From assembly GCF_009601685.2 (NCBI RefSeq), contig NZ_CP045701.2, positions 3,844,001-3,908,000 on the forward strand: a stretch of 64,000 bases of DNA. The letters run 5' to 3'. Made by a program: the position numbers and the translations under genes. Positions 55,098 to 63,890 of the stretch are shown piece by piece. Numbering within the stretch: the first letter of the stretch is position 1; each line of letters opens with the position of its first letter. The notes under the pieces are model-generated. The model searched no databases. It was not told where the DNA came from and worked only from the letters and a program-made list of their open reading frames with translations. The stretch is from Pseudomonas brassicacearum (GTDB lineage Bacteria > Pseudomonadota > Gammaproteobacteria > Pseudomonadales > Pseudomonadaceae).

Positions 55098-55228
55098 ACT
55101 CATCTGTGCCCGTCCATGACTTAACTCAGCCGTCGACGGGCAACTGCTGCCATACTGCCCGCCCAGCGAAGCCGTCGCCCATCGACGGATCGCGCACCCA
55201 CAGTATGACTTCGAGGAGAAGGCGCGAC

Positions 55229-55459
55229 GTGACGGAATTTGATATCGGCGAATTTTTTATCCGGGGCGAAGCCAGAGAGGTCGAAGGCGAGTTCCAGGCC
55301 GTCATCGTTATGCGCGCCAAGCCACCCTTGACCACCGTCAGTTACCACCAGGTGGAGAAAGATCGCTGGTTCAAGACTGCGCAGATCGCTGCCGAGGCTG
55401 CCAGGGAAGCGGCCAAGGCATTGAAGGCCGCCGTGGACGAAGGGGCCTTGAACGCCTGA
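55229..55459 (+). CDS. Small hypothetical protein, 76 residues
   Basis: GTG 55229 is chosen because GAGGAGAAGG lies just upstream; ATG 55205 would add eight basic residues. FDIGEFFIRGEAREVEGEFQ is beta-rich, then an Ala-rich helix (AAEAAREAAKALKAAVDEG). No family recognised. Confidence 0.65.
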   Translation: MTEFDIGEFFIRGEAREVEGEFQAVIVMRAKPPLTTVSYHQVEKDRWFKTAQIAAEAAREAAKALKAAVDEGALNA

Positions 55460-55546
55460 TTCCAATCGAACTCCTGATGAGCGCTTGCCTCAGATAAAGG
55501 TAAGCACCGAGGCGCCGCGACGGCGCCCCACTCAAAGGAGACTTTC

Positions 55547-55783
55547 ATGGAACAACCTTCCCACGATATCGAGACCCTGTTTGACCAACTGGGCCTGCCC
55601 TCCGACGGCAAGGCCATTGACGAGTTCATCATCGCCCACCCGCTGGCCCAGGATATCAAGCTGGTGGAGGCCGATTTCTGGTCGGACCAGCAAAAAGACC
55701 TGCTTCGGGAATGGCTGCTCGCCGACGGCGAAGAAGCTTTGTTGGTGGACGAACTGAACGTGCGCCTGCACGGCGGCAAATAG
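55547..55783 (+). CDS. DUF2789 protein
   Basis: 78 residues, acidic and helical. ETLFDQLGLPSDGKAIDEFI and DFWSDQQKDLLREWLLADGE are DUF2789 hallmarks. Function unknown. AAAGGAG precedes the ATG. Confidence 0.85.
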   Translation: MEQPSHDIETLFDQLGLPSDGKAIDEFIIAHPLAQDIKLVEADFWSDQQKDLLREWLLADGEEALLVDELNVRLHGGK

Positions 55784-55810
55784 TCTCAAAAGCCACCACC
55801 GCTTTTTTGT

Positions 55811-55958
55811 GGCGAGGGGCTTGCTCCCGCTGGGGTGCGCCCTGTAGGAGCTGTCGAGTGCAACGAGGCTGCGATCTTTCCCCAGGCACTTGAGTCCCAA
55901 GCGAAAGATCAAAAGATCGCAGCCTTCGGCAGCTCCTACACAAGCTCCCTCGCCAAAG
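55811..55958 (+). repeat. GTAGGAGCTG/GCGATCTTT family repeat, copy 5
   Basis: Core 55842-55942 is nearly identical to copy 4 (CTGTAGGAGCTGTCGAGTGC ... TCGCAGCCTTCGGCAGCT). GGCGAGGGGCTTGCTCCCGC precedes it. Located between the convergent DUF2789 and chemoreceptor genes. Confidence 0.88.
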
Positions 55959-56031
55959 GGTTGTGGCTGGATGGAAAACTCAATCACCAGGGATTGTGGT
56001 GGGCTGAAAATCCCACCACCTGTAATCAGGC

Positions 56032-57636
56032 CTATCGCGGCTTCTCGGGTTTGTAGCCCAGGCGCAAACCACCCCAGTGACGCCCCTTGAGCATGATTGG
56101 TACGGAAAGATCGTGCATCAACTCACCCGTGTCGCGGGTGTAGGTCTGGAGCAGCACCGGCTGCTGGTGGCTGCCGCAGCGGATCCCGGTGCGATCGGAG
56201 AATTTGCGCTTGGTGCGGTTATTCAGCGTGTCCACCTGGGGATCGCCGGTCAGCGGCTGGCTGAAGACCTTGTTATGAGTCGGCACATAGCCCTGCTGGG
56301 TGCAGGCAATCGCAAACACCAGGCCCTCATGCCGGGTAAGCAAGGGCTCTTGGATCGCCGGCAGAACCTGGTCGGTGTAGCGGTCGAAGCGGGTCTGGTA
56401 TTTGGCCGGCTGGGTATTGGGGATGGGCTGGTAGTTACGGTCGAACAGGTCCTCCAGGCTGACACGGCCCTGGTCGATGTCGGCCTCGAACTGCGCGGCG
56501 ATCTGGCTCGCACCTTCGCGCGCCAGGTCGTAGACCCGTTGGTGATAATCGTCGAGGCCCACCTCGGCCAGGCGTTCGCTGATGGTTTCGGCCTGGCCTT
56601 CCATCTGCACGGCCGCCTCGGCCAGGCGCTGGGTCTGCTGGTCGCTGATGGACAGGTCGCCGCGCATCTGCTCGATGGCGTGGAACAGGCTGTCGAGTTG
56701 TTCGCGATTGGTGTCGGTGCCTTCGGCGATGGCGCTGACCTGGGTTTCGACGCCGGCGGCGAGCCGGGCGATGTTTTCCAGATGTTGGCCGGTGTGCTCG
56801 ACCTGCTGCACGCCAATGTCCAGGTCAGCGGCCAGTTGACGGATCTGCTCCACCACCTGGGCGGTGCGCTGCTGGATGTCGGCCACCATCACCCCGACCT
56901 CGCCGGTCGCCGCGGCTGTGCGCCCGGCCAGGCCTCGTACCTCATCGGCCACCACGGCGAACCCACGGCCATGCTCACCGGCTCGTGCTGCCTCGATGGC
57001 CGCGTTCAGCGCCAGCAGGTTGGTCTGGCTGGCGATCGACTGGATCACCAGGCTGACCCGCTGGATTTCATCGCTGCGTACGCTCAAGGCTTCGATCAAC
57101 TCGCGGCTGTCATTTGCGCGCTGGCTGAGTTGGTGCATGCGGCTGATGGATTCCACCAGCTCGCTGCGCCCGGCCACGCTGCTGCGATGGGCTTCGCTGG
57201 CGGCGCCCAGGGCCTGCTGGCTGAGTTGTGAAGTGGCCTGTTCGGTGGCGATCATCGATTCGGCATTGCTGACGATCTGCGCCGCCGCGTCGAGTTGGGA
57301 CTGGACCTTGCCGGCCAGTTGCTTGACCGAATAGGCGACACCAGCCGCTGACAGTGCGTTATGGCTGGTGGTGTAGGACAGGTCGCGGGTCAGCTCGGCC
57401 AGGGTGTCGGTCGTAGGTGCGGGCGCCGCGGCCACGCGCGAACGCAGGCGCGGCAACCAGACGATGAGCATGACCAGCGGCAGGCCCAGGTACAGCGACC
57501 AGCCGCCCAGGGTCATGCCGCACAGCAGCAATGCCAGGGCGAGACTCTGCAAGGTCGGCGTCAGCCAGCGCGCCGTGCTTTTTGTCTCAGGTACCGAGGC
57601 CGGCACCGCCCCTGTCAGCGTTCGGTCTGTCGCCAT
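56032..57636 (-). CDS. Methyl-accepting chemotaxis protein with C-terminal sensory region
   Basis: 534 residues. A hydrophobic hairpin ([20 protein letters not shown] and following) lies near the N-terminus, with no periplasmic domain between helices. The kinase-control tip is [20 protein letters not shown] then [16 protein letters not shown]. The last 150 residues ([41 protein letters not shown]) form a Cache/PAS-like region found at the C-terminus of some receptors, so sensing is probably cytosolic. No HAMP domain is evident. Start ATG 57636; ATG 57651 also possible. Confidence 0.88.
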   Translation of the reverse strand: MATDRTLTGAVPASVPETKSTARWLTPTLQSLALALLLCGMTLGGWSLYLGLPLVMLIVWLPRLRSRVAAAPAPTTDTLAELTRDLSYTTSHNALSAAGVAYSVKQLAGKVQSQLDAAAQIVSNAESMIATEQATSQLSQQALGAASEAHRSSVAGRSELVESISRMHQLSQRANDSRELIEALSVRSDEIQRVSLVIQSIASQTNLLALNAAIEAARAGEHGRGFAVVADEVRGLAGRTAAATGEVGVMVADIQQRTAQVVEQIRQLAADLDIGVQQVEHTGQHLENIARLAAGVETQVSAIAEGTDTNREQLDSLFHAIEQMRGDLSISDQQTQRLAEAAVQMEGQAETISERLAEVGLDDYHQRVYDLAREGASQIAAQFEADIDQGRVSLEDLFDRNYQPIPNTQPAKYQTRFDRYTDQVLPAIQEPLLTRHEGLVFAIACTQQGYVPTHNKVFSQPLTGDPQVDTLNNRTKRKFSDRTGIRCGSHQQPVLLQTYTRDTGELMHDLSVPIMLKGRHWGGLRLGYKPEKPR

Positions 57637-57762
57637 GTTCGTCACCCACATTCTCGTTGTTATGACCGCATTAAACGCCACTACAGAGCCATTATCCATG
57701 GTCCATTAGTAGCGTTCTTGCAGCAGATCAACGGGAGTCGACGAACGAGCACCCACGAAAGC

Positions 57763-57801
57763 AAAAGATCGCGGCCTTCGTTAAAAGGTCGCGATCTTTT
57801 T
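57763..57801 (-). terminator. Terminator after the DksA-like gene
   Basis: AAAAGATCGCGGCC and GGTCGCGATCTTTT form a 14-bp stem with one wobble. It lies 13 bases beyond the DksA-like stop, with T-richness on either side, so it could work in both directions. Confidence 0.75.
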
Positions 57802-57813
57802 GGAAAACGCGAA

Positions 57814-58218
57814 TCAGGCCTGACGCTGGTGCTTGTCGATCTGTTCGTGACGTTCCTGGGCTTCGATGCAGTACTTGGTGGTCGGGCTGATCAGCAGGCG
57901 CTTGAGGCCGATCGGCTCGCCGCTGTCGTCGCACCAGCCGAAGCTGTCGTCGTTGATACGGTCCAGGGCCTGCTCCAGCTGAGGCAGCATGCGCTGGTCG
58001 CGATCGATGGCGTTGACCAGCCAGGTACGCTCTTCTTCTACGGAAGCAGCGTCCGCCGGGTCAGCCGGGGTGTCCAGGCTCTCAATGGCGATTCGGTTCT
58101 GTTCGATGCGCTCGTGGGTTTCGACTTTCATGTTCTGCAACAGCTTGGTGAAGAAAGCCAGCTGCTCGGCATTCATGTAGTCATCCGCCGGCATGGCCAG
58201 CAACTTTTCCTTTGTCAT
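57814..58218 (-). CDS. TraR/DksA-family protein with incomplete zinc finger
   Basis: 134 residues: a long coiled coil (VEEERTWLVNAIDRDQRMLP) then the DksA finger. The canonical CxxC...CxxC is reduced to FGWCDDSGEPIG and TKYCIEAQERHE, i.e. one Cys left in each pair. DksA proteins reach into the RNA polymerase secondary channel and work with ppGpp. Cys-poor paralogues function without zinc in P. aeruginosa (DksA2). Start ATG 58218 (MTKEKLLAMPADDY). The coiled-coil tip acidic pair seems altered compared with DksA, so its activity may differ. Confidence 0.85.
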   Translation of the reverse strand: MTKEKLLAMPADDYMNAEQLAFFTKLLQNMKVETHERIEQNRIAIESLDTPADPADAASVEEERTWLVNAIDRDQRMLPQLEQALDRINDDSFGWCDDSGEPIGLKRLLISPTTKYCIEAQERHEQIDKHQRQA

Positions 58219-58545
58219 TGATTTCTCTATAAAAAAACGTGCATTAAGGCGAATTATGGAGCGTCCCGCAGCGCAGCTGCCGCGCTCATCAGGAAGGCGC
58301 CGTCTATTCCAAGCGCCACCCGGCACTCAATTTACGAGGGGCGGCAGTCTAAGGCCGAGTCGAGGCCTCAGCAACTGAAAACATAGGGAAAATGTCCGAC
58401 AACCCCTTCAAATGTTCTCTGACAGGCTTTTGGCAGTCATCGGAGTGCGTTTATAACAAGAAATTCGGTGCAATAGCTGTATTAAGAAGACAAATGGCAA
58501 CGCCACGCGGGTCAGGCGTGGCGCTTTGTCGCAACTTCTTGGGTG
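58219..58545. other. Non-coding gap of 327 bases with a terminator-like hairpin
   Basis: No gene supported. CGCCACGC (58501-58508) and GCGTGGCG (58516-58523) form a strong hairpin about 20 bases beyond the permease stop, a probable terminator of the transporter operon on the minus strand. The rest presumably holds the DksA-like promoter. Confidence 0.6.
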
Positions 58546-59568
58546 TCAGCGCTTGAGTTTGCGCTTGTTGCGGTACTGGTCGATGACCACCGCCACCACG
58601 ATGATCAGCCCCTTGATGATGTCCTGGATGTAGGCATCGACCCCGACGAAGGTAAAACCGCTGGCCATCACCCCAAGGATCAGTGCCCCGATCACAGTCC
58701 CGGTGATGCGCCCCACCCCGCCCGCCAGGCTGGTGCCGCCGATCACCGCCGCGGCAATCGCGTCCAGTTCATAGGACATGCCCATGCCCGCCTGCCCGGT
58801 CGCCGCCCGCGCCGAGGCCACCACGCCGGCCAACCCGGCCAGCAGCCCGGCGATGCTGTAGACGATCACCAGGTGACGCTTGACGTTGATGCCTGATGTG
58901 CGCGCCGCCTGCATGTTGCCGCCGATAGCGTAGGTGTACTTGCCATACTTGGTGTAGCGCAGGGCAATGTGGAAGATCACTGCCGCCACCAGGAAGATGA
59001 TCACCGGCATCGCGCCATGGCCGATGGCGGTATAGGAATCGGACAGCATGCTCACCGGCTGGCCTTCGGTGTAGTAGCGCGCCAGGCCACGGGCCGACAC
59101 CATCATGCCAAGGGTGGCAATAAAAGGAGGGATGCCGGTGATGGCAATGATGCTACCGTTGATCGCCCCGGCCAGCAGCCCTACGCCGAGCCCCGCCACC
59201 ACCGGTATCCACACCGGCAAGTCCGTCAACGAGGGAAACACCGCCCGGGTGAAGTCAGAAGTCTGGGCCAGGCTGGCGGCAATCATCGCCGACAGCGCCA
59301 GCACCGAGCCGGACGACAAGTCGATACCCGTGGTGATGATCACCTGGGTCACACCGATGGCCAGCAGGCCGATGATCGACACTTGCAGGATCATCAGCAC
59401 CAGGCGCTGGGAGTTCATCAGGAAACTCTGGTCGCGCACGATCCAGCCGAACATCTCGAAGACCAGGCCGATACCGATCAGCACCAGGAAGATACTCAGT
59501 TCCGTCGGCAGTCGCCGGCGCGCCCTGGCCGGTGCTGCCGCGGGTTTGTTTTCCAGTATCGCGTTCAT
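58546..59568 (-). CDS. Sugar (probably myo-inositol) ABC transporter permease
   Basis: 340 residues, about eight to ten helices, of the RbsC/ribose-type BPD_transp_2 family. Diagnostic segments are ITTGIDLSSGSVLALSAMIA and IGGTSLAGGVGRITGTVIGA. It forms the membrane channel for the ATPase and binding protein encoded upstream in the same direction. Start ATG 59568 with AGGTGA eight bases upstream. A 220-base gap with a repeat separates it from the ATPase gene. Confidence 0.92.
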   Translation of the reverse strand: MNAILENKPAAAPARARRRLPTELSIFLVLIGIGLVFEMFGWIVRDQSFLMNSQRLVLMILQVSIIGLLAIGVTQVIITTGIDLSSGSVLALSAMIAASLAQTSDFTRAVFPSLTDLPVWIPVVAGLGVGLLAGAINGSIIAITGIPPFIATLGMMVSARGLARYYTEGQPVSMLSDSYTAIGHGAMPVIIFLVAAVIFHIALRYTKYGKYTYAIGGNMQAARTSGINVKRHLVIVYSIAGLLAGLAGVVASARAATGQAGMGMSYELDAIAAAVIGGTSLAGGVGRITGTVIGALILGVMASGFTFVGVDAYIQDIIKGLIIVVAVVIDQYRNKRKLKR

Positions 59569-59590
59569 AACCATTCACCTTTTTTATCTG

Positions 59591-59759
59591 CGGCGAGGGA
59601 GCTTGCTCCCGCTGGGTTCTGTAGGAGCTGGCGAAGCCTGCGATCTTTTGATCTTTCGCTTGGGACTCAAGTGCCTGGAGAAAGATCGCAGCCTCGTTGC
59701 ACTCGTCAGCTCCTACACCGTTCTACAGACCCAGCGCGAGCCTGCTCCCTCGCCACGGG
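59591..59759 (-). repeat. GTAGGAGCTG/GCGATCTTT family repeat, copy 6 (inside transporter operon)
   Basis: Core 59620-59718 is reversed relative to copies 2-5: CTGTAGGAGCTGGCGAAG ... AAAGATCGCAGCCTCGTTGC ... GTCAGCTCCTACA. Outer arms are GGCGAGGGAGCTTGCTCCCG and CCTGCTCCCTCGCC. It lies between the ATPase and permease genes. Confidence 0.87.
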
Positions 59760-59795
59760 ATTATTTCTCGACGTTATTGATCCGAACGACGGGCA

Positions 59796-61349
59796 TCAGG
59801 ACAGGCCCGAGGCCAATTGCATGACGCGTTCCTGGGTCGCTTCGCTGCGGTCGAGGATGCCCATCAGGTCGCCTTCGTGCATCACCATGACCCGGTCGCT
59901 CATGCCCAGGACTTCCGGCAGTTCCGAGGAAATCATGATCACCGCCATGCCTTCGCTGGCGAGGTAGGAAATCAGCCGGTAGATCTCGGCCTTGGCACCG
60001 ACATCGATGCCACGGGTCGGCTCGTCAAGGATCAGGATGCGCGGGTTGGTCATCAGCCAGCGGGCCAACAGCGCTTTCTGCTGGTTACCGCCGGACAAGG
60101 TGTCGATGCACTGTTCCAGCGACGGGGTCTTGACCCGCAGCTTCTTGCACATGTCCTCACACAAGGCGCGCAGGGCTTTCTGCTGGATGAAGCCGTTGCC
60201 CACGTAATGGGGCAGCACGGCCATCTCCATGTTTTCCAGCACCGACAGGCACGGGAACAGGCCACTGAGCTTGCGGTCCTCGGTCAACAGCGCGAAACCT
60301 TTTTCGATGGCCATGTGCGGGTCGCTGATGCGCACCGGTTGGCCGTCCAGCAGGATTTCGCCGCCGGTACTCGGGGTCACGCCGAAAATCGCCTCGGCCA
60401 CGTTGGTCCGGCCCGAGCCCATCAACCCGGCGATGCCCAGGATCTCCCCGGCATGCAGGTCGAAGGACACCCCTTTGAAGATACCGTCCAGGCTCAGGTC
60501 GAGCACCGACAGCACCAAATCGCCGATGGGTTGCTCGCGTACCGGGAACAGCTGGCTCAGTTCACGCCCGACCATCATCGAAATCAGGCTGTCGCCGTCC
60601 ATGCTGTCGGCCCGTTGCAAGCCGATGTAGGCACCGTCGCGAAACACCGCCACTTCATCGGCGATGGCAAACACCTCGTTCATTTTATGGGTGATGTAGA
60701 TGATGCCTTTGCCTTGGGACTTGAGGTCGGCAATGATCGAGAACAGGTGGGCGACCTCGGTCTCGGTAATGGCCGAGGTCGGCTCGTCCATGATCAGGAT
60801 GTCGGAGTCGTAGGACACGGCCTTGGCAATCTCCACCATCTGCCGCTCGGCGATGCTCAGGTTGCCCACCTGCTCCTCGGGGTCGAGGTTGATGCGCAGG
60901 CGCTCCAGCAGCCGGGCGGTGCAACGATGCATCTCGCCATGGTCAACCATGTGCAGGCCGTTGAGCTGTTCGCGACCGATCCAGATGTTTTCGGCGATGC
61001 TCATGTGGGGCATCAGGTTCAGTTCCTGATGGATCATCGCGATGCCGGCCTGCAAGGCCGCCAGCGGCGTGTCGAACGTCACCGGCGTGCCGCGCAGGCG
61101 CAGTTCGCCGGCGTCCGGCTGGTAGATACCGGCGATGATCTTCATCAAGGTGGATTTGCCTGCGCCATTCTCGCCCATCAGGGCCAGCACAGAACCGGGG
61201 CGTACCCGCAGTTGTACATCGGACAGGGCCACCACGCCGGGAAAGCCTTTGCTGACATTGACGACTTCCAGCAGATACGGCTCATCAGGTATTACGTCCG
61301 GCCGGAAAGTCATCGCCGGGGCGCTCGAAGCAGTCGCTGAAGCGAACAT
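59796..61349 (-). CDS. Sugar (probably myo-inositol) ABC transporter ATPase
   Basis: 517 residues with two ABC domains, as in RbsA/MglA. Domain 1 has Walker A GENGAGKS, signature [14 protein letters not shown] and Walker [11 protein letters not shown]. Domain 2 has a degenerate Walker A ([16 protein letters not shown]), signature [15 protein letters not shown] and [10 protein letters not shown]; this asymmetry is normal. Start ATG 61349. It energises uptake of the substrate captured by the binding protein encoded just upstream. Confidence 0.94.
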   Translation of the reverse strand: MFASATASSAPAMTFRPDVIPDEPYLLEVVNVSKGFPGVVALSDVQLRVRPGSVLALMGENGAGKSTLMKIIAGIYQPDAGELRLRGTPVTFDTPLAALQAGIAMIHQELNLMPHMSIAENIWIGREQLNGLHMVDHGEMHRCTARLLERLRINLDPEEQVGNLSIAERQMVEIAKAVSYDSDILIMDEPTSAITETEVAHLFSIIADLKSQGKGIIYITHKMNEVFAIADEVAVFRDGAYIGLQRADSMDGDSLISMMVGRELSQLFPVREQPIGDLVLSVLDLSLDGIFKGVSFDLHAGEILGIAGLMGSGRTNVAEAIFGVTPSTGGEILLDGQPVRISDPHMAIEKGFALLTEDRKLSGLFPCLSVLENMEMAVLPHYVGNGFIQQKALRALCEDMCKKLRVKTPSLEQCIDTLSGGNQQKALLARWLMTNPRILILDEPTRGIDVGAKAEIYRLISYLASEGMAVIMISSELPEVLGMSDRVMVMHEGDLMGILDRSEATQERVMQLASGLS

Positions 61350-61426
61350 GATCAGGTACTCCCTCGGCAAGGTCGGCGTTGCAACCTTGCCTGTTTATTG
61401 TTGTGGTGGGACCGGTGCGTCAAACG

Positions 61427-62353
61427 TCACTTGAACTGATCGACGTTTTCCGGCGTGATCAGGCGGTACGGCACCCAGACGGACTGTTCGACCGCTTGTT
61501 TCTTGACCATTTTCACAGCCGTATCGATCGAGCCGTCGGCCTGGCCCTTGGCGTCCTGGAACACCGAGACCGCCATGTCGCCTTTCTTGATGGCGTTCAA
61601 GCCGTCCGGTGTGCCATCGACCCCGGCAATCAATACGCTGCCCTTCTTGGTGCCCGCTTGCTTGAGGGCCATGGCGGCACCGATGGCCATCTCGTCGTTG
61701 TTGGCCACCACGGCATTGAAATCGCGGCCCTGGGTCAGCCAGTCGTTGACCAGGGTCATGCCCTTGTCCCGGGACCAGGTGCCCGTCTGCTCCTGCTCGA
61801 TCTTGATGTCAGGGTATTTGGCCAGGACTTCCTTGACGCCCTTGGTGCGGTTGGTGGTGGAGTTATTGGCCAGGTCACCCAGCAGGATCACGATGTCGCC
61901 CTTGCCGCCCATCTTGTCGGCCAGGTATTGCATCTGCATGCGGCCGGCTTCCAGGTCATCGGAGGCCACGGTGACCACGCCTGCTGGCAACTTCGGATCA
62001 TCCGGACGGCGGTTGACGTACACCAGCGGGATACCGGCAGCCACGGCGGCCTTGGTGATACGCTGGGTCGCGGCAGTGTCCACCGGGTTGACGATGAGCG
62101 CGTCGACCTTCTGGCTGATGAAGTTTTCCACCTGGCTCAGTTGCTTGACCACGTCACTGCGCGCGTCTTCGAACTGCAGGGTGACGCCGTCCGGCAAGGA
62201 CTTGGCTTTCTTGTCCATGGATTCGCGCAGGTAAGTCAACCAGGTGTCATCGAACTGGGACATGCTGACGCCGATCTTCAGGTCCGCCAGGGCAGCGCCG
62301 CTGGTGAGCATCAACGACAGGGCCAGCGAGGCGATACGGGTCTTGGTCTTCAT
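61427..62353 (-). CDS. Sugar (probably myo-inositol) ABC transporter binding protein
   Basis: 308 residues. The signal peptide (IASLALSLMLTSGAALA) exports it to the periplasm. It is a type-I fold relative of RbsB: DLKIGVSMSQFDDTWLTYLR, DALIVNPVDTAATQRITKAA and VLIAGVDGTPDGLNAIKKGD. The N-terminal GVSMSQFDDTWL form matches inositol-binding proteins I recall (IbpA/InoE type). The first gene of the transporter set, about 80 bases before the ATPase gene. Confidence 0.9.
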   Translation of the reverse strand: MKTKTRIASLALSLMLTSGAALADLKIGVSMSQFDDTWLTYLRESMDKKAKSLPDGVTLQFEDARSDVVKQLSQVENFISQKVDALIVNPVDTAATQRITKAAVAAGIPLVYVNRRPDDPKLPAGVVTVASDDLEAGRMQMQYLADKMGGKGDIVILLGDLANNSTTNRTKGVKEVLAKYPDIKIEQEQTGTWSRDKGMTLVNDWLTQGRDFNAVVANNDEMAIGAAMALKQAGTKKGSVLIAGVDGTPDGLNAIKKGDMAVSVFQDAKGQADGSIDTAVKMVKKQAVEQSVWVPYRLITPENVDQFK

Positions 62354-62404
62354 GAACGATCTTTCTCCACTTTTTTGTTGGTTTTATGGATAAGGCGTGA
62401 CGGA

Positions 62405-62557
62405 TCAGGAACGGGGCAAGGGCACGATGGGCGCGCCGGGCATGCAACACACCACGGCGCCCTTACGCTGGATACACAGGGATTGGAACAGGGGAAGGAC
62501 GGCGGACAGGCGCAGCAGATGTGGCAGGTCAAACGCAGAGCGGCTGAAGGTTTTCAT
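62405..62557 (-). CDS. Possible small leader ORF before the binding-protein gene
   Basis: 50 codons from ATG 62557 to TGA 62405, starting MKTFSRSAFDLPHLLRLSAV and containing a CC pair. AGGT lies about eight bases upstream. It sits in the 346-base leader of the transporter operon, 50 bases before the binding-protein start. No homology recognised. It may be chance. Confidence 0.3.
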   Translation of the reverse strand: MKTFSRSAFDLPHLLRLSAVLPLFQSLCIQRKGAVVCCMPGAPIVPLPRS

Positions 62558-62663
62558 CGACGGTACCTAGCTGTGTTTCTTGTTTTTGTTTCGTCTGTCA
62601 TCCGTTCAAGGCTGGCTTGGCGGGAGACAGACAGGATTGTCGGTAACCTGGAATCGACTTTAT

Positions 62664-62679
62664 TGGAAAATATTTTCCA
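62664..62679. promoter_or_regulatory. IolR-like operator TGGAAAATATTTTCCA
   Basis: A perfect 16-base palindrome matching GGAA-N6-TTCC, the operator pattern reported for IolR (RpiR family) in Sinorhizobium. It lies upstream of the transporter genes and just after the preceding dehydrogenase stop, in the only substantial gap of the cluster. Related sites occur at 35794-35836. Confidence 0.6.
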
Positions 62680-62699
62680 TATCAACTCATTTTAGAATT

Positions 62700-63752
62700 T
62701 TATTCGTTTTTCATTCCATGACCGACAGGCGTGGACAACCGCACCACTTCGCCCTGCTCGGCACTCTGCCTGGCAGCGTCAAGGATGCGTGTGGTTGCCA
62801 GTGCATCACGGCCCTCCACCGGCAGCGGACCAGCGCCCTGCAACGCGGTTTGCAAGTGTTGGTAGAACGCCAGCCAACAGCCACGCTCCGAGGTCACCCG
62901 CTCGCGCTCGGTGCCGTGTTCGAACCAGCCCCAGCGCCGATGCTCCTCAGCGCCCCAGCGTTCACCCTCGGTCGCCGGGCTCAACCCGGCCAGCGCCTGA
63001 GCCTCCTGCCCATCCAAGCCTTCGACGGTGTAGCAACCCTGGGTGCCGCTGACCCGAAAGCGCGGGCGCGCTGCGTTCTGCACACAGTTGCCGCTCAAGT
63101 GGGAAATCACGCCGCTGGCATGGGTCAAGGACAGGAAGAAGCCGTTGTCGAACACCTGGTCCGCCTGCCGGTAGTCCAGCTCGGCGTAGACCCGCTCCAC
63201 CGGCCCGAACAGTTGCAGCGCCTGGTCTACCAGGTGGCTGCCCAAGTCGCGCAGGAACCCGCCACCGCTGCCTTTGCCGACCGAGGTCGGCGAGTAGCGC
63301 TCGACGCTGGATTCAAAACGAATGACCTGCCCCAGGGCGCCGGAAGCCAGCAGTTTGCGCAAGGTCAGGAAGTCCGAATCCCAGCGACGGTTCTGGTACA
63401 CGCTCAACGGCACGTTGCGTTGTTCGGCGGCGACCACCATTGCCTCGGCTTGCGCTGCATCCCAGGCAAAAGGCTTGTCGCTGACCACCGCCACGCCGAG
63501 GTCGATGGCTTGCATCACCACCTCCGGGCGGCCGTCCAGCGGCGTGGACACCACCACCGCATCAATGCCGGCGGCGACCAGTTGTTCGAGGGAGTCGAAG
63601 GCTTGGACGTGCGGATAATCATTCGCCAGTTGCTGGCGCCGCTCGGCAGACCGGGTCACCACGCCGACGAACGTGGCCCCGGGCAGACTGCTGATCAACG
63701 GCGCATGAAAAAACCGCCCGCCCTTGCCGTAGCCCACTAGTCCGATTCGCAT
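62700..63752 (-). CDS. Gfo/Idh/MocA-family dehydrogenase
   Basis: 350 residues. Rossmann start IGLVGYGKGGRFFHAPLISS, conserved SDKPFAWD (in place of EKP) and the catalytic-domain GGGFLRDLGSHLVDQALQLF. NAD(P)-dependent oxidoreductase on sugars or cyclitols, in the subgroup resembling YdgJ/IolW-type enzymes. Transcribed toward the transporter genes, about 345 bases ahead of the binding protein. Confidence 0.9.
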   Translation of the reverse strand: MRIGLVGYGKGGRFFHAPLISSLPGATFVGVVTRSAERRQQLANDYPHVQAFDSLEQLVAAGIDAVVVSTPLDGRPEVVMQAIDLGVAVVSDKPFAWDAAQAEAMVVAAEQRNVPLSVYQNRRWDSDFLTLRKLLASGALGQVIRFESSVERYSPTSVGKGSGGGFLRDLGSHLVDQALQLFGPVERVYAELDYRQADQVFDNGFFLSLTHASGVISHLSGNCVQNAARPRFRVSGTQGCYTVEGLDGQEAQALAGLSPATEGERWGAEEHRRWGWFEHGTERERVTSERGCWLAFYQHLQTALQGAGPLPVEGRDALATTRILDAARQSAEQGEVVRLSTPVGHGMKNE

Positions 63753-63786
63753 GAAAGCTCCTTAGATCACGGTTTGAATGCAGTCC

Positions 63787-63879
63787 CTGTGGGAGCTGAG
63801 CTTGCTCGCGATAGCGGTGGATTAGCTTGCATTGATGCTGAATGTGCCGCCGTCTTCGCGAGCAAGCCCGCTCCCACAT
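63787..63879. repeat. REP pair
   Basis: TGTGGGAGCTGAGCTTGCTC at 63788-63807 and the inverted CGCGAGCAAGCCCGCTCCCA at 63858-63877, between two dehydrogenase genes of the same direction. Confidence 0.88.
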
Positions 63880-63890
63880 TTGGGTTGTGG

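Noticed and set aside
810-63879. Repeats as a CRISPR array
   Set aside because: The repeats are dispersed, palindromic and 20-60 kb apart; there is no regular spacer structure and no cas gene.
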